Source: Archaeoglobus sp. UBA234 (GTDB lineage: Archaea; Halobacteriota; Archaeoglobi; Archaeoglobales; Archaeoglobaceae). Taken from it: a DNA stretch of 28,841 bases. The notes under the pieces were generated by a model, which was not told the origin of the DNA, did not search any database, and saw only the letters and a list, made by a program, of their open reading frames with translations. Position numbers and translations under genes: made by a program. The stretch lies in assembly GCA_002494625.1 (NCBI GenBank), contig DACH01000018.1, positions 1-28,841 on the forward strand, written 5' to 3'. Below, piece by piece: positions 13,964 through 21,598 of the stretch (its first letter is position 1; each line of letters starts with the position of its first letter).

Positions 13964-14998
13964 TCAGAAAATCTGAAACCTGAGCAGTGCAGCAATACCT
14001 CCAAGTGACATCAGCTGCTTTCCAGGTTCAAATTCTGAGCTGAGAATGATAACTCTTCCCCCTCCTTCCTCAACAGCTCTGAGAAGAGAATCGACATCCC
14101 AAAATTCTCGTTGCTCCAAGAGATAGTCATCTGCAATGAGCAGGATCTCTACTGCCCCATAATTAAGAGCCTTTTCCACCTCATCTTTTCCGTAAGCTAC
14201 TTTTCCGTTTTTTGCGATCTCTTCCAGAACTCTGTCCATGTACTCTGCTTCCTGAGCGATCCTCAACTCACCAACGATCTTTTCAATAACACCTCTCTTC
14301 AAAACCTCTATGAATCCTCTCCTTCCAACCGATGATGTGTCAGCCTTTACTACTTTTTTTGCGATTTCAGGGTTCTTTTCCCTGAGGAAATGGATGAAGT
14401 CATCCTTAGCAAATCCCGGACCGGCAACAACCGCATAGCTGAATTCCATGTTTTCAAGGATTGAAAGAATTTCATTGAAGAACTCCTCTCTGTAACTGCC
14501 CATACCCTTCCCATAGCTCCTGCTTACAATGGATAACTCCTCTACCCCCCACTCTCTCAGTGCCCCCACATGAGCCTCTCCTTCCTCCATAGTCACGATA
14601 ATGATTTCAGGTCTGTTTGATGCCTTGATTGCCTCGCTAATCCTCTTAAGCTGTTCATCCTTCCATTTCTCCTTGATGATGCTCAGTTCCTTGCCAGGTG
14701 TGATGTTGATCGTATGATAACCTGAGTCCTCAACTCCGGCAACTATAGTTCCGGTGACTCGAAGTCTGTTTGCAAATCTGTGGAATTCGACCTTCTCCAC
14801 CTTTATCCCGAGTCTTACTGTAACCTTCTCCTTATCGCTTCTCAGCTTATCACTGCTCTCGCTTATCCTTTTTGTGAGGGAGAATACCACATCTCCAGGT
14901 TCAATTATATACTTTAAATGCCAGAGATCGTCGAGAGTCTCTGGAACAAGTTTTATCTCACCCTCATCATCTTTCAGTCTCTCTTCAACCACTTTCAT
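13964..14998 (-). CDS. pelA: Pelota/Dom34 ribosome-rescue factor
   Basis: 344 residues, the normal archaeal length. The N-terminal Sm-like domain opens with LKDDEGEIKLVPETLDDLWHLKYIIEPGDVVFSLTKR and contains RLGIKVEKVEFHRFANRLRVTGTI. The central domain carries EWGVEELSIVSRSYGKG and YAVVAGPGFAKDDFIHFL, and the eRF1-like C-terminal domain ends in SLGGIAALLRFQIF. The protein replaces the missing release factor on stalled ribosomes, recruits the archaeal aEF1A GTPase and ABCE1, and splits the subunits. The catalytic GGQ loop of eRF1 is absent, as expected for pelota. It starts 5 nt after the primase stop with AGAGGT upstream, and is the third gene of a PCNA-PriL-pelota operon. Confidence 0.95.
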   Translation of the reverse strand: MKVVEERLKDDEGEIKLVPETLDDLWHLKYIIEPGDVVFSLTKRISESSDKLRSDKEKVTVRLGIKVEKVEFHRFANRLRVTGTIVAGVEDSGYHTINITPGKELSIIKEKWKDEQLKRISEAIKASNRPEIIIVTMEEGEAHVGALREWGVEELSIVSRSYGKGMGSYREEFFNEILSILENMEFSYAVVAGPGFAKDDFIHFLREKNPEIAKKVVKADTSSVGRRGFIEVLKRGVIEKIVGELRIAQEAEYMDRVLEEIAKNGKVAYGKDEVEKALNYGAVEILLIADDYLLEQREFWDVDSLLRAVEEGGGRVIILSSEFEPGKQLMSLGGIAALLRFQIF

Positions 14999-15003
14999 CC
15001 TGT

Positions 15004-16200
15004 TTACCTCTTCTTTTCGCTTCTTTCCTGCCTTTTCAGGTAGTAATCTAAGGGGTGGTAAATTCCTCTGCAGCTATCATTCGCATAGCAGTTGTGATAG
15101 GTCTTCATCGTATCACAGGCTGGAGGATGGTACTCTGTCCCCTTCGCCCCTGCTATATGCTCAACCTGGTATCTGGTCTTCTCTTCATCAAAGTCCGGAG
15201 CCATCCTGTATAGTGAGATGATCTCTTCAACATCCATCCCTAAGTTCAGAAGGAAGGATGTGATGGCAAATCTTGCTGTGTGAGGCAGGTTAACTCCAGC
15301 CTGCAAATCGGAGAGTATCCTTCTCATGCATGGTGGGAATTGAGAGGTGTTGATTTTTTCAATGCTCAGTTTGGGCATGGTTTTTCTTACACTTCTTGCA
15401 AGTGTCCTTAACTCATCAATATCTCTGAGGATGAAATCGTATTTTTTGATGCTATCAGCCATGAATTCATGCTGCTTTGTGGAGAGCCTCTCTCTCAAAA
15501 ACTCTTTTATAACTCTCTCAAAGTCATCCCTGCTCAGATCGACCATTCCTTTTCTAACGGATCTGTTTATCAGTCTCCATTCTTTTGCACGCATTCTGAC
15601 GGATACTTTCAGGAAGGTTGTGACATGTACTTTTACTGTTGAATTTAAAAACTCTGCCCCCACACCGAGATCAGAAGCAACGATTTTCAACACTTCATAC
15701 GGCTCACGGGAAAGCAACTCTGAAATTGCATCTGACTTTCTGATTGCATATCTTCTCAAAACCCAGTCATCTAAGTTTGACAGGAGTATTCTTGAGTAGA
15801 GGTAGCTTATTGCTGATATTCTTGCGTTCTTCACTCTTTCATTGTAGTACTCTCTACTTAGCGATAGCCTGCATTTTTCAAAGCACTCAGAGCAGAGTAT
15901 GCATTCGCTGCTCATGAATTTATCGCAGGAGGAGTAGCATTTTATATCACATCTGATGCAGAGAAAGGATTCATATTTGCTATCAGATTCAAGTTTTTTG
16001 TTTTCGATCACAGCTTTTATTTCGTTCTTTGCCCTCTCCATCGCCTCCTTAACAACGAGATTATCGGAGTTATCGAGAATGTTCTCAAAACTGCCGTAAA
16101 GATGCTCTAAAAAAATCCCCGAAAACTTCAGGAAGGGATATCTGATTATCAGGGGGAAAACAGGTAAAAAAGGACTTGAAAAATCACTATTTTCAACCAT
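15004..16200 (-). CDS. priL: DNA primase large subunit with extra eight-cysteine insertion
   Basis: 398 residues. The C-terminal 4Fe-4S ligands of PriL are all present: C291 (FPPCM), C362 (PPACDTM), C371 (NCYA) and C377 (DSCRGI), within the typical LPHTARFAITSFLLNLGMDVEEII and YQVEHIAGAKGTEYHPPAC context. PriL pairs with catalytic PriS to start primers at replication forks. Unusually, residues 81-110 carry eight more cysteines: C81, C84, C88, C92, C100, C103, C106 and C110. They form two CxxC-led quartets, the second (C-x2-C-x2-C-x3-C) being ferredoxin-like. I do not know this insertion from standard archaeal PriL. The ATG is 7 nt after the PCNA stop, and PriS is not in the window. Confidence 0.92.
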   Translation of the reverse strand: MVENSDFSSPFLPVFPLIIRYPFLKFSGIFLEHLYGSFENILDNSDNLVVKEAMERAKNEIKAVIENKKLESDSKYESFLCIRCDIKCYSSCDKFMSSECILCSECFEKCRLSLSREYYNERVKNARISAISYLYSRILLSNLDDWVLRRYAIRKSDAISELLSREPYEVLKIVASDLGVGAEFLNSTVKVHVTTFLKVSVRMRAKEWRLINRSVRKGMVDLSRDDFERVIKEFLRERLSTKQHEFMADSIKKYDFILRDIDELRTLARSVRKTMPKLSIEKINTSQFPPCMRRILSDLQAGVNLPHTARFAITSFLLNLGMDVEEIISLYRMAPDFDEEKTRYQVEHIAGAKGTEYHPPACDTMKTYHNCYANDSCRGIYHPLDYYLKRQERSEKKR

Positions 16201-16207
16201 ATTTTAG

Positions 16208-16945
16208 CTATTCTGCCTCAATCCTGGGAGCAAGGATGTACTCCACTTTCACTTTTCCGGCAGCGACCTCGAAGATCATTCGTCCGGGATAATCGTTTCC
16301 GAGCCTTATTGTGAGAACATCTCCTGGTGATGCCACTTTCACGAATTCTTTAAGGTACTCGAGTGAGAACATGCTTCTCGCTGGCTGCCCGTTGAACTCT
16401 GCAAGTTCGTCTTTCGTCAGATTGAATGTGATTCTATCAACATCTCCTTCAGCCTCAATGAAGAATCCCTCAGAAGTCGTTCTGAAAACAACATGATCGC
16501 TTATCTTGTCTGCCGCTATTATTGCTTTTCTGAAGTCTCCAGCATCCATGACTATCTTGGCGGGAAGGTCTATTTGTGGTATTCTTGGCTCTTTCCTGAT
16601 TGCTGATGGCTCTATGAGGGAAACAGAGTATCTTACACTTCCAAATTTCACAGTAAGTGATGTCTCATCAGTGATGGATAGCTCCACAATCTCATCGTTC
16701 TTGATTGATTTCGAAATGTCAAAAATCCTGTTTACATCAATCCCTGCAACGAACTCCCCTTCCACGCCATATGATTCAAAGGAAGATGAGGGTACATCCA
16801 CTATGACCATCGCAACATTCGCAGGGTCAACTGCCCTTGAATGCAATCCCTCTGGTTTGAAGTGAAATCTTGCTTCACTGACAAGAGATACCATGGCTTT
16901 GGAAATTGTTTTCAAAACCTCTCCGTTTAACACGACTTCTACCAT
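16208..16945 (-). CDS. pcn: PCNA sliding clamp
   Basis: 245 residues, the standard archaeal PCNA length. The N-terminus KTISKAMVSLVSEARFHFKPEGLHSRAVDPANVAMVIVDV carries the conserved positive helix and the RAVDPANVAM motif. LEYLKEFVKVASPGDVLTIRLGNDYPGRMIFEV corresponds to the second domain's clamp strand region, and the protein ends VEYILAPRIEAE. As a homotrimer it encircles DNA and tethers polymerase, ligase and Fen1. The ATG at 16945 has GGTGAT six bases upstream, and a TATA-like ATATTTATAA lies at 16981-16990, giving a short leader of roughly 14 nt. It heads the operon with priL (7-nt gap) and pelota. No frame problem was seen. Confidence 0.96.
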   Translation of the reverse strand: MVEVVLNGEVLKTISKAMVSLVSEARFHFKPEGLHSRAVDPANVAMVIVDVPSSSFESYGVEGEFVAGIDVNRIFDISKSIKNDEIVELSITDETSLTVKFGSVRYSVSLIEPSAIRKEPRIPQIDLPAKIVMDAGDFRKAIIAADKISDHVVFRTTSEGFFIEAEGDVDRITFNLTKDELAEFNGQPARSMFSLEYLKEFVKVASPGDVLTIRLGNDYPGRMIFEVAAGKVKVEYILAPRIEAE

Positions 16946-16978
16946 GTAGCATCACCGTATAGGAGAAAATTAAGAGGA

Positions 16979-16992
16979 AAATATTTATAATT
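16979..16992 (-). promoter_or_regulatory. Promoter of the PCNA-PriL-pelota operon
   Basis: The minus strand reads AAATTATAAATATT, with a strong TATA core centred near 16986. This is 41 nt from the PCNA ATG, so the transcript has a short leader holding the GGTGAT ribosome site, unlike the leaderless neighbours. Confidence 0.5.
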
Positions 16993-17050
16993 TTCTTTGT
17001 TGTTGAGGCAGAATTATGATTACTTCTCTCTTTTTTCCATACTGGAGCCT

Positions 17051-17662
17051 TTAAAATGTGCATGACCTTATATCGACCTCTACGATCTCTCCAAAAGGCT
17101 CTTTCTCCTCGAAAATTTGACCCTCAAATCTGTAAACTTCAGTACCTTCCATGAGCCAGCAATCGGGTGGCATGCCAGCTTTCATACATGTCTGGGAGAG
17201 AAATTCCTCGGAATCGAAATCAAATTCAATCGCAACCTGAGGAAGAAGCAAACCAGAGTAAAATCCTCTCCTCACAATCAATCCATGCTTTCCGATTTCT
17301 ACATGATCTGGTAGTTCGGTCTGTTTTGCCTGAATTTTCTCGGGCGGAGTTAAAACCGTGACCTCAACTGTAATCTCCCTTATTTCGGGAAGCCTCACAG
17401 GAGTGAATCGGGGATCCTCAGTTGCCGCTGCAATTGCGGATTCGATAATAGCCTCGTCAAGCCTTTTTTGAGGATATGGAAAACCAATACACCCTCTTAA
17501 ATCTTTGTTTTTTCTCAATGTTACGAAAACTCCCCTTTTCTCAGCAAAAACACCTTCATATCTGGTTTCAGGAACTTTTTTATCCTGAAGATAGATTTCA
17601 ATAGAATTTCTTGCGAGTTTGACTGCTTTTCTACCATCTTCAAGTGATAGAAGTTTTGCCAT
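17051..17662 (-). CDS. AMMECR1-domain protein
   Basis: 203 residues, close to the usual size. Family signatures are FVTLRKNKDLRGCIGFPYPQKRLDEAIIESAIAAATEDPRF and a VEVTVLTPPEKI strand. GKHGLIVRRGFYSGLLLPQVA and the late C-terminal LSQTCMKAGMPPDCW follow. The invariant LRGCIGF hexapeptide core is intact. Proteins of this family are widespread in archaea and eukaryotes, and links to class III dioxygenase-like (MEMO) proteins are known, but the biochemical role is still unsettled; no MEMO gene is visible here. It is monocistronic or leads into the PCNA unit from its own promoter: AAATATATT at 17684-17692 is about 26 nt from ATG 17662, so the start is probably leaderless. Confidence 0.94.
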   Translation of the reverse strand: MAKLLSLEDGRKAVKLARNSIEIYLQDKKVPETRYEGVFAEKRGVFVTLRKNKDLRGCIGFPYPQKRLDEAIIESAIAAATEDPRFTPVRLPEIREITVEVTVLTPPEKIQAKQTELPDHVEIGKHGLIVRRGFYSGLLLPQVAIEFDFDSEEFLSQTCMKAGMPPDCWLMEGTEVYRFEGQIFEEKEPFGEIVEVDIRSCTF

Positions 17663-17682
17663 AGTTATAACAAAGGAGTTGC

Positions 17683-17693
17683 AGAAATATATT
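17683..17693 (-). promoter_or_regulatory. TATA box of the AMMECR1 gene
   Basis: GAAATATATTG is centred about 26 nt before ATG 17662 on the minus strand, the classical archaeal spacing for a leaderless mRNA. Confidence 0.5.
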
Positions 17694-17734
17694 GGTTTTG
17701 TATCCGTATGTTTTGATAGCTAAGGGGGTTAAAT

Positions 17735-17890
17735 ATGAACCTGACAGATTTCTTGAAAACGCTTTTGCCTCTGAAACATTTGAATGTTCTCCTAAGGGCG
17801 TTAGGGCGGTGGTTTGAGGGTAGTTTAGGTATAATAGATTTGGTAAACTACGCTGAGCTAAATCAAATCACTGGTTCAGGAACTCTGTAA
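17735..17890 (+). pseudogene. N-terminal remnant of an unidentified gene
   Basis: ATG 17735, after AGGGGGTT, opens 51 codons to TAA 17888-17890. The product starts MNLTDFLKTLLPLKHLNVLL and continues RALGRWFEGSLGIIDLVNYAE, a natural-looking amphipathic sequence. Downstream, coding-like sequence continues only with frame breaks, in a second piece at 17978-18139 and possibly a short one at 17935-18000. The simplest view is a decayed gene, perhaps of a mobile element such as a transposase, but I cannot name the family. It might alternatively be an intact 51-residue protein. Confidence 0.4.
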
Positions 17891-18208
17891 TCAGATAAGA
17901 TCAAGGATGGAACATGCTTGAATGATCCTGCCTGATGAGTTGATTAAGAAAGTGGAGATAATAGCCTATAAGGTGAGAGCGGGTTTTGAGACTCTTTGAA
18001 TTTATTGGTAGAATATGAGTGTTTTCAGCAGAGTCGTGAAATTTTGGGGGAGGAAATTGGAGTAACATATCGGCAGCCGCATCACAGACTTAATCAACAA
18101 CTGATGACTGTGGTTTTCAGGATCGTTATAGAGAAGTAAAAATTTCATCCCTGATTACCTTTTCCACAGACTCGAAATCCTTTTTAAAACTGCTAACTTT
18201 TATAGAAC
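17891..18208. other. Gene-poor stretch with decayed sequence
   Basis: Apart from the remnant at 17978-18139 and the promoter before 18209, I see no intact gene here. Terminal inverted repeats or target duplications that would delimit an insertion sequence were not found by eye. The plus strand ends in an AT-rich promoter (TTTTTAAA at 18181-18188), about 25 nt from the kinase ATG. Confidence 0.5.
17978..18139 (+). pseudogene. C-terminal remnant of an unidentified gene
   Basis: This 53-codon open stretch is bounded by a TGA upstream and ends in TAA 18137-18139. It begins ERVLRLFDLLVEYECFQQS, continues REILGEEIGVTYRQPHH, and ends RLNQQLMTVVFRIVIEK. It has no plausible start codon with a ribosome site, yet its composition is protein-like. 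It is in the same frame as the 17735 piece, with several stops between, which suggests one gene broken by small insertions or deletions and point mutations. The parent family was not recognised. Confidence 0.4.
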
Positions 18209-18991
18209 ATGGGTTTTCTTGGTGTGGATATAGGTGGTACGAATGTGGATTTTGTGCTTCTTGATGGGGATTTCAGATACCTTTCATCCTTCAAGACAGC
18301 AGAGGTTATTGGCTATGTGGATGACCTGATTGATTCCATGGCTAAGAAGTACAATGCAGACAGGACAGGAGTTGGAATTGCTGCATGGCTTAAAAGCAGA
18401 AGGATTTATCGTGCTCCTAACCTGCCTGTCATACCTTCGTTGAGAGAAGAGTGGATTGTAGAGAATGATGCAAATTGCTTTGCTTTGTATGCCTCGAAAA
18501 AGCTTGGTTACACGAATCTTCTCGGATTGACTGTGGGAACCGGTATTGGGACAGGAGTTGTAATCGATAGGAAAATATACAGGGGTAGAGGTTTTGCAGG
18601 TGAGATGGGGCATGCGATCATCGAAAAGTCTGAGGTGGATTGTGTTTGTGGTAGGAAAGGGCATATTGAAGCTAACTTTGGTGGGTGGGCTATAAAGCGC
18701 ATAACGGGAAAGAACGCATCGGAAGTTGATTTAAATCAGATTTACAGCCTCGAAGGTTTTGATGTTTTTTGCAGGGGGTTAGCCTTCGCCGTGATGTTGA
18801 TGGATTTTGAAGCTGTGGTAATCGGTGGGAGGATAGGGGTGAGGCTTCAGGAGCAAGTTTTAAAGAAGAGGGTTTATTCCTATCTTATGCCTGAATTTCA
18901 GCCAGAGATCAGAATTCTTGATGACGAGCTTGCAGTTGCCAAGGGGGCAGCATTGCTGGCGAAGGATGTGGTTGAGTATGCGGAAGGGTGA
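18209..18991 (+). CDS. ROK-family sugar kinase
   Basis: 260 residues, slightly short for the family. The ATP phosphate-1 loop is LGVDIGGTNVDFVLLD (residues 4-19) and the catalytic aspartate is D87 in VENDANCFAL. GLTVGTGIGTGVVIDRKIYRGRGFAGEMGHAII is the classical ROK core with H135. The zinc motif reads CVCGRKGHIE: C145 and C147 are present, but the third cysteine of CxCGxxGCxE is histidine (H152), probably still a ligand. It phosphorylates glucose or another hexose or N-acetyl sugar using ATP; the substrate cannot be fixed. The ATG at 18209 follows TTTTTAAA by about 25 nt, so it is probably leaderless. The stop is 5 nt before the R15P isomerase ATG, making a two-gene operon. Confidence 0.88.
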   Translation: MGFLGVDIGGTNVDFVLLDGDFRYLSSFKTAEVIGYVDDLIDSMAKKYNADRTGVGIAAWLKSRRIYRAPNLPVIPSLREEWIVENDANCFALYASKKLGYTNLLGLTVGTGIGTGVVIDRKIYRGRGFAGEMGHAIIEKSEVDCVCGRKGHIEANFGGWAIKRITGKNASEVDLNQIYSLEGFDVFCRGLAFAVMLMDFEAVVIGGRIGVRLQEQVLKKRVYSYLMPEFQPEIRILDDELAVAKGAALLAKDVVEYAEG

Positions 18992-18996
18992 GATTG

Positions 18997-19941
18997 ATGG
19001 GTGAATTTGAGCATATTATAGAGTCAGCGAGAAGGATAGTGGATATGGAAGTGAGGGGAGCGGGAAGAATAGCAAGATTCGCTGCAGAGGTTTTGATGAG
19101 GTTTGCTGAAGAAATTGAGAAGGATTTCGATGAGAAAATGAGCGAAGCCTCGAAGATCCTCCTCAACACAAGACCAACTGCGGTCAGCCTTTACAATTCC
19201 GTGAATTATGTGATGAATTACTCCGGCGACTCTGTGGAGGAGAAGAGGAAAGATGTTATCAGAAGGGCGAGAGAGTTCATTCAGTGGGTTGACAGTGCGA
19301 AAAGGGAGATAGGCAGAATAGGGGCGAGGAGAATAAGAAGTGGTTCGACAATTCTGACTCACTGCAATTCATCTGCAGCCCTCTCAGTGATAAAGGAGGC
19401 AGCCAGAAAAGGGGATATAAGGGTTTATGCAACAGAATCCAGACCGAGATATCAGGGACACATCACGGTAAGGGAGCTTGCTGATGAGGGGATAGATGTA
19501 ACACTCATAGTTGATTCGGCAGTCAGGTATTTCATGAGAGAGATGGACTATGTGGTAGTCGGAGCTGATGCAATAACGGTTAATGGAGCGCTGATTAACA
19601 AAATAGGGACTTCTCAAATCGCTCTCTGTGCCAGTGAGGCAAGAATACCCTTCATAGTAGCTGCTGAAACATATAAATTCAGCCCGAAGACCCTTTCCGG
19701 TGAGACTGTGGTTATAGAGGAGAGAGACCCATCTGAGGTTGCTCCTGAGAGCATAAGAAAATCAGGTGTGAAGGTTAGAAATCCGGCTTTTGACATAACC
19801 CCGAGGAGATACATCGATTTGATTGTGACTGAAATAGGAGCGATCCCTCCCGAAATGGCTTATGTGGTTATAAAGGAGAGGCTTGGTTATACAATACCAT
19901 CAAAGGAGGAGATAACCTTAGTTCCGGAGCACTACGATTAG
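18997..19941 (+). CDS. Ribose-1,5-bisphosphate isomerase (e2b2 family)
   Basis: 314 residues from ATG 18997. GTG 18988 is an alternative, but GGGTGAG upstream favours the ATG. The eIF2B-like fold is evident in MEVRGAGRIARFAAEVL, RPTAVSLYNSVNYVM, ILTHCNSSAALSVIKEA, YATESRPRYQGH, VVVGADAITVNGALINKIG and VRNPAFDITPRRYID. The catalytic Cys (C123 in THCNSS) and Asp (D191 in GADAI) of the characterised archaeal enzyme are present. It turns ribose-1,5-bisphosphate into ribulose-1,5-bisphosphate in the AMP pathway, between AMP phosphorylase and form III RuBisCO, neither of which is in the window. Confusion with methylthioribose-1-phosphate isomerase or aIF2B is possible but less likely from the N-terminal motif. 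It is cotranscribed with the ROK kinase. Confidence 0.9.
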   Translation: MGEFEHIIESARRIVDMEVRGAGRIARFAAEVLMRFAEEIEKDFDEKMSEASKILLNTRPTAVSLYNSVNYVMNYSGDSVEEKRKDVIRRAREFIQWVDSAKREIGRIGARRIRSGSTILTHCNSSAALSVIKEAARKGDIRVYATESRPRYQGHITVRELADEGIDVTLIVDSAVRYFMREMDYVVVGADAITVNGALINKIGTSQIALCASEARIPFIVAAETYKFSPKTLSGETVVIEERDPSEVAPESIRKSGVKVRNPAFDITPRRYIDLIVTEIGAIPPEMAYVVIKERLGYTIPSKEEITLVPEHYD

Positions 19942-19963
19942 TTTCTGTCTGTTCATAACCTTC

Positions 19964-19997
19964 ACTCATACTTTTATCCTTTACTCATACTTTTATC
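19964..19997. repeat. Tandem 15-bp duplication at convergent gene ends
   Basis: ACTCATACTTTTATC occurs at 19964-19978 and again at 19983-19997, a period of 19 bp. The second copy includes the stop codon of the membrane protease gene (TGA, 19987-19985) and its last codons. The first copy is a duplicate of that gene end lying in the intergenic gap. Confidence 0.8.
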
Positions 19998-21040
19998 GGA
20001 GTAGGATTGAAGCAGAGTATGGCAAGGATAAGCGTGAACACGCCTGTAATCACCCTCTTCCTATCCACAGGTATGCTGTCATTGAGAGGTTTTGGATGCT
20101 GCTGGAAAGAGAATATAAGGGCAATCACACCCCAGAATATAAGTATGGAGCTTTCTCCGGAAAGATATGTGTAGAGCCACCCGCCGAATATGAGAACTGC
20201 TGGCATTAACTTTGAAACATTATTTGCTCTCTCCCCTATGAGTGCCCTCATAACATGTCCGCCATCCAGCTGACCAACCGGAATGAGATTGAAAAAGGTT
20301 ACGAGCATCCCCACCCAGCCAGCAAAGGCAACAGGGTGTATGAACTCGCTTTCGGGATTCACAATGTAAGATATGGCATCAAATAGCAGAGGTGTTCCTA
20401 GCTCTATGTAAGTTCCGTTCTCAACTGGCTGATAAGGTATTGTCAAACCGATGGCTGTGATTATCACCGAGGCAACAACTCCAACCAAAGGTCCGGATAC
20501 ACCGACATCGAAAAGAGCCTTTCTGTTAGGGATAGGACCTTTATGCCTTATCACAGCCCCAAGTGTTCCAACTATCGTGGGAAAGGGAATAAAGTACGGC
20601 AGGCTTGTCTTCATACCCCATCTTCTTGCAGCAATGAAGTGTCCCATCTCATGACTTCCGAGAACGAAGATTATGGCAAGAGAGAATTTTAATCCCTCAA
20701 AAAAGTTAAAGTCGGGTGTGAAGGAGGCTCCCACAAAGGTTGTGCTTGCAAAGGTTGCAATCAGGAGCAGGAGGTTAATCCATCTCCTCTCCTTATCTTC
20801 AATAACCTTTGCTTCTATAATAGCTTCTCCATACACATAGCCGAACTCCACATTGAAATATGGAAGGAACTCAACAATCTTTTCTTTAAAAATTTCAAAA
20901 TTCTCTCTGCTTTTTGGTTTAACATAGAGCCTTATTCCAGAAGCAATTTTTTCCTCATCATAGACATCGAAGTACTCGTCAACAAACCTTCTGAACTCTG
21001 CCAGTTTTTCAAGTCTCTCACTTAAGCTCGCACCTCTCAA
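19985..21040 (-). CDS. Site-2-protease family membrane metalloprotease (M50)
   Basis: 351 residues. An N-terminal soluble part of ~85 residues precedes about six membrane segments. The zinc-binding HEMGH is at 130-134 (VLGSHEMGHFIAARRWG), and the third ligand Asp lies in NLIPVGQLDGGHVMRAL. Both motifs sit in predicted membrane helices as expected for S2P. Such enzymes cleave membrane-bound substrates, often regulators, within the bilayer; no regulator or anti-factor is nearby, so the substrate is unknown. The start is TTG 21040, supported by GGGGTG seven bases upstream and by the lack of a better codon. It lies 12 nt after the DUF126 stop and is probably cotranscribed with it. The 3' end carries the 19-bp-period duplication. 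Confidence 0.9.
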   Translation of the reverse strand: MRGASLSERLEKLAEFRRFVDEYFDVYDEEKIASGIRLYVKPKSRENFEIFKEKIVEFLPYFNVEFGYVYGEAIIEAKVIEDKERRWINLLLLIATFASTTFVGASFTPDFNFFEGLKFSLAIIFVLGSHEMGHFIAARRWGMKTSLPYFIPFPTIVGTLGAVIRHKGPIPNRKALFDVGVSGPLVGVVASVIITAIGLTIPYQPVENGTYIELGTPLLFDAISYIVNPESEFIHPVAFAGWVGMLVTFFNLIPVGQLDGGHVMRALIGERANNVSKLMPAVLIFGGWLYTYLSGESSILIFWGVIALIFSFQQHPKPLNDSIPVDRKRVITGVFTLILAILCFNPTPIKV

Positions 21041-21052
21041 AGATTACACCCC

Positions 21053-21457
21053 TCAATCTGAAATCTCCACAAAACAATTTTTGAAGGCTGATACTTTCGC
21101 TCTCCTCCCCTCTAAGACATTGATATCTACACCATCCACTAAAGGGATGTTGCTTATGATAGCCCCAACAGCAATAATGGGTTCTGTTCTGTAATTTATT
21201 ATTGCGAGAGGAGATGTCCCTTTTTTCTTCATCCTTAGAAGGACATAGGTTCCAACTGTTGATCCTCTTCCTGAAGGAAAGGCAAAGATTTTTTGCTTTA
21301 TGCTTTCTCCGGTGATGTCGCTGTCTCTGGCTACCACAACACCTGTCTCCGGATCGACATCTCCAAGGAAAGAAAAGTTTTTTCTGCTGACAATGAGTTC
21401 TCCTTCTGCCTCTCCCTTTGATATTGCTCTGCAGGGGATTCTCATTTTCATATCCAT
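21053..21457 (-). CDS. AcnX small subunit/DUF126, phosphomevalonate dehydratase small subunit
   Basis: 134 residues from ATG 21457. ATGs at 21451 and 21445 are also in frame, and the TATA-like ATTAAATATC at 21471-21480 sits best for 21451. The protein has the compact swivelling-domain layout of DUF126: GEAEGELIVSRKNFSFLGDVDPETG, ITGESIKQKIFAFPSGRGSTVGTYVLLRM, and PLVDGVDI. The invariant SGRGSTVGTY serine/arginine motif is intact. Together with the AcnX large subunit it forms an aconitase-like Fe-S enzyme. In archaea, that enzyme dehydrates (R)-5-phosphomevalonate in the modified mevalonate pathway for isoprenoids. The large subunit is not in the window. It shares a transcript with the membrane protease. 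Confidence 0.88.
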   Translation of the reverse strand: MDMKMRIPCRAISKGEAEGELIVSRKNFSFLGDVDPETGVVVARDSDITGESIKQKIFAFPSGRGSTVGTYVLLRMKKKGTSPLAIINYRTEPIIAVGAIISNIPLVDGVDINVLEGRRAKVSAFKNCFVEISD

Positions 21458-21497
21458 AACAGGTGTTGGGGATATTTAATGTTGTCTTTGTTGTATA

Positions 21498-21546
21498 GGT
21501 TATATTGGTTAGTGGGTTATATGGGTATATGGGTTATGGAGTTATA
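21498..21546. repeat. Imperfect 8-9 bp GGGTTATAT-type tandem repeat
   Basis: The gap between divergent genes holds about six degenerate copies of a G-T-rich unit: GGTTATAT, TGGTTAGT, GGGTTATAT, GGGTATAT, GGGTTATGGA and GTTATA. They precede the AAAATATAAT promoter of the glycosyltransferase. The array may bind a regulator or be slippage-derived. Confidence 0.5.
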
Positions 21547-21567
21547 CAACCAGAAAAGTAGAGAAAG

Positions 21568-21578
21568 TAAAATATAAT
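21568..21578 (+). promoter_or_regulatory. TATA box of the glycosyltransferase gene
   Basis: AAAATATAATC is centred about 25.5 nt before ATG 21599. This supports that ATG over the in-frame TTG 21596 and a leaderless transcript. Confidence 0.5.
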
Positions 21579-21598
21579 CCATCAATCCATTAGGCTTG

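Noticed and set aside
14754..15221. Plus-strand frame of 155 residues across the pelota/PriL junction
   Set aside because: It is antisense to two motif-complete genes and serine/leucine-rich, typical of a shadow frame.
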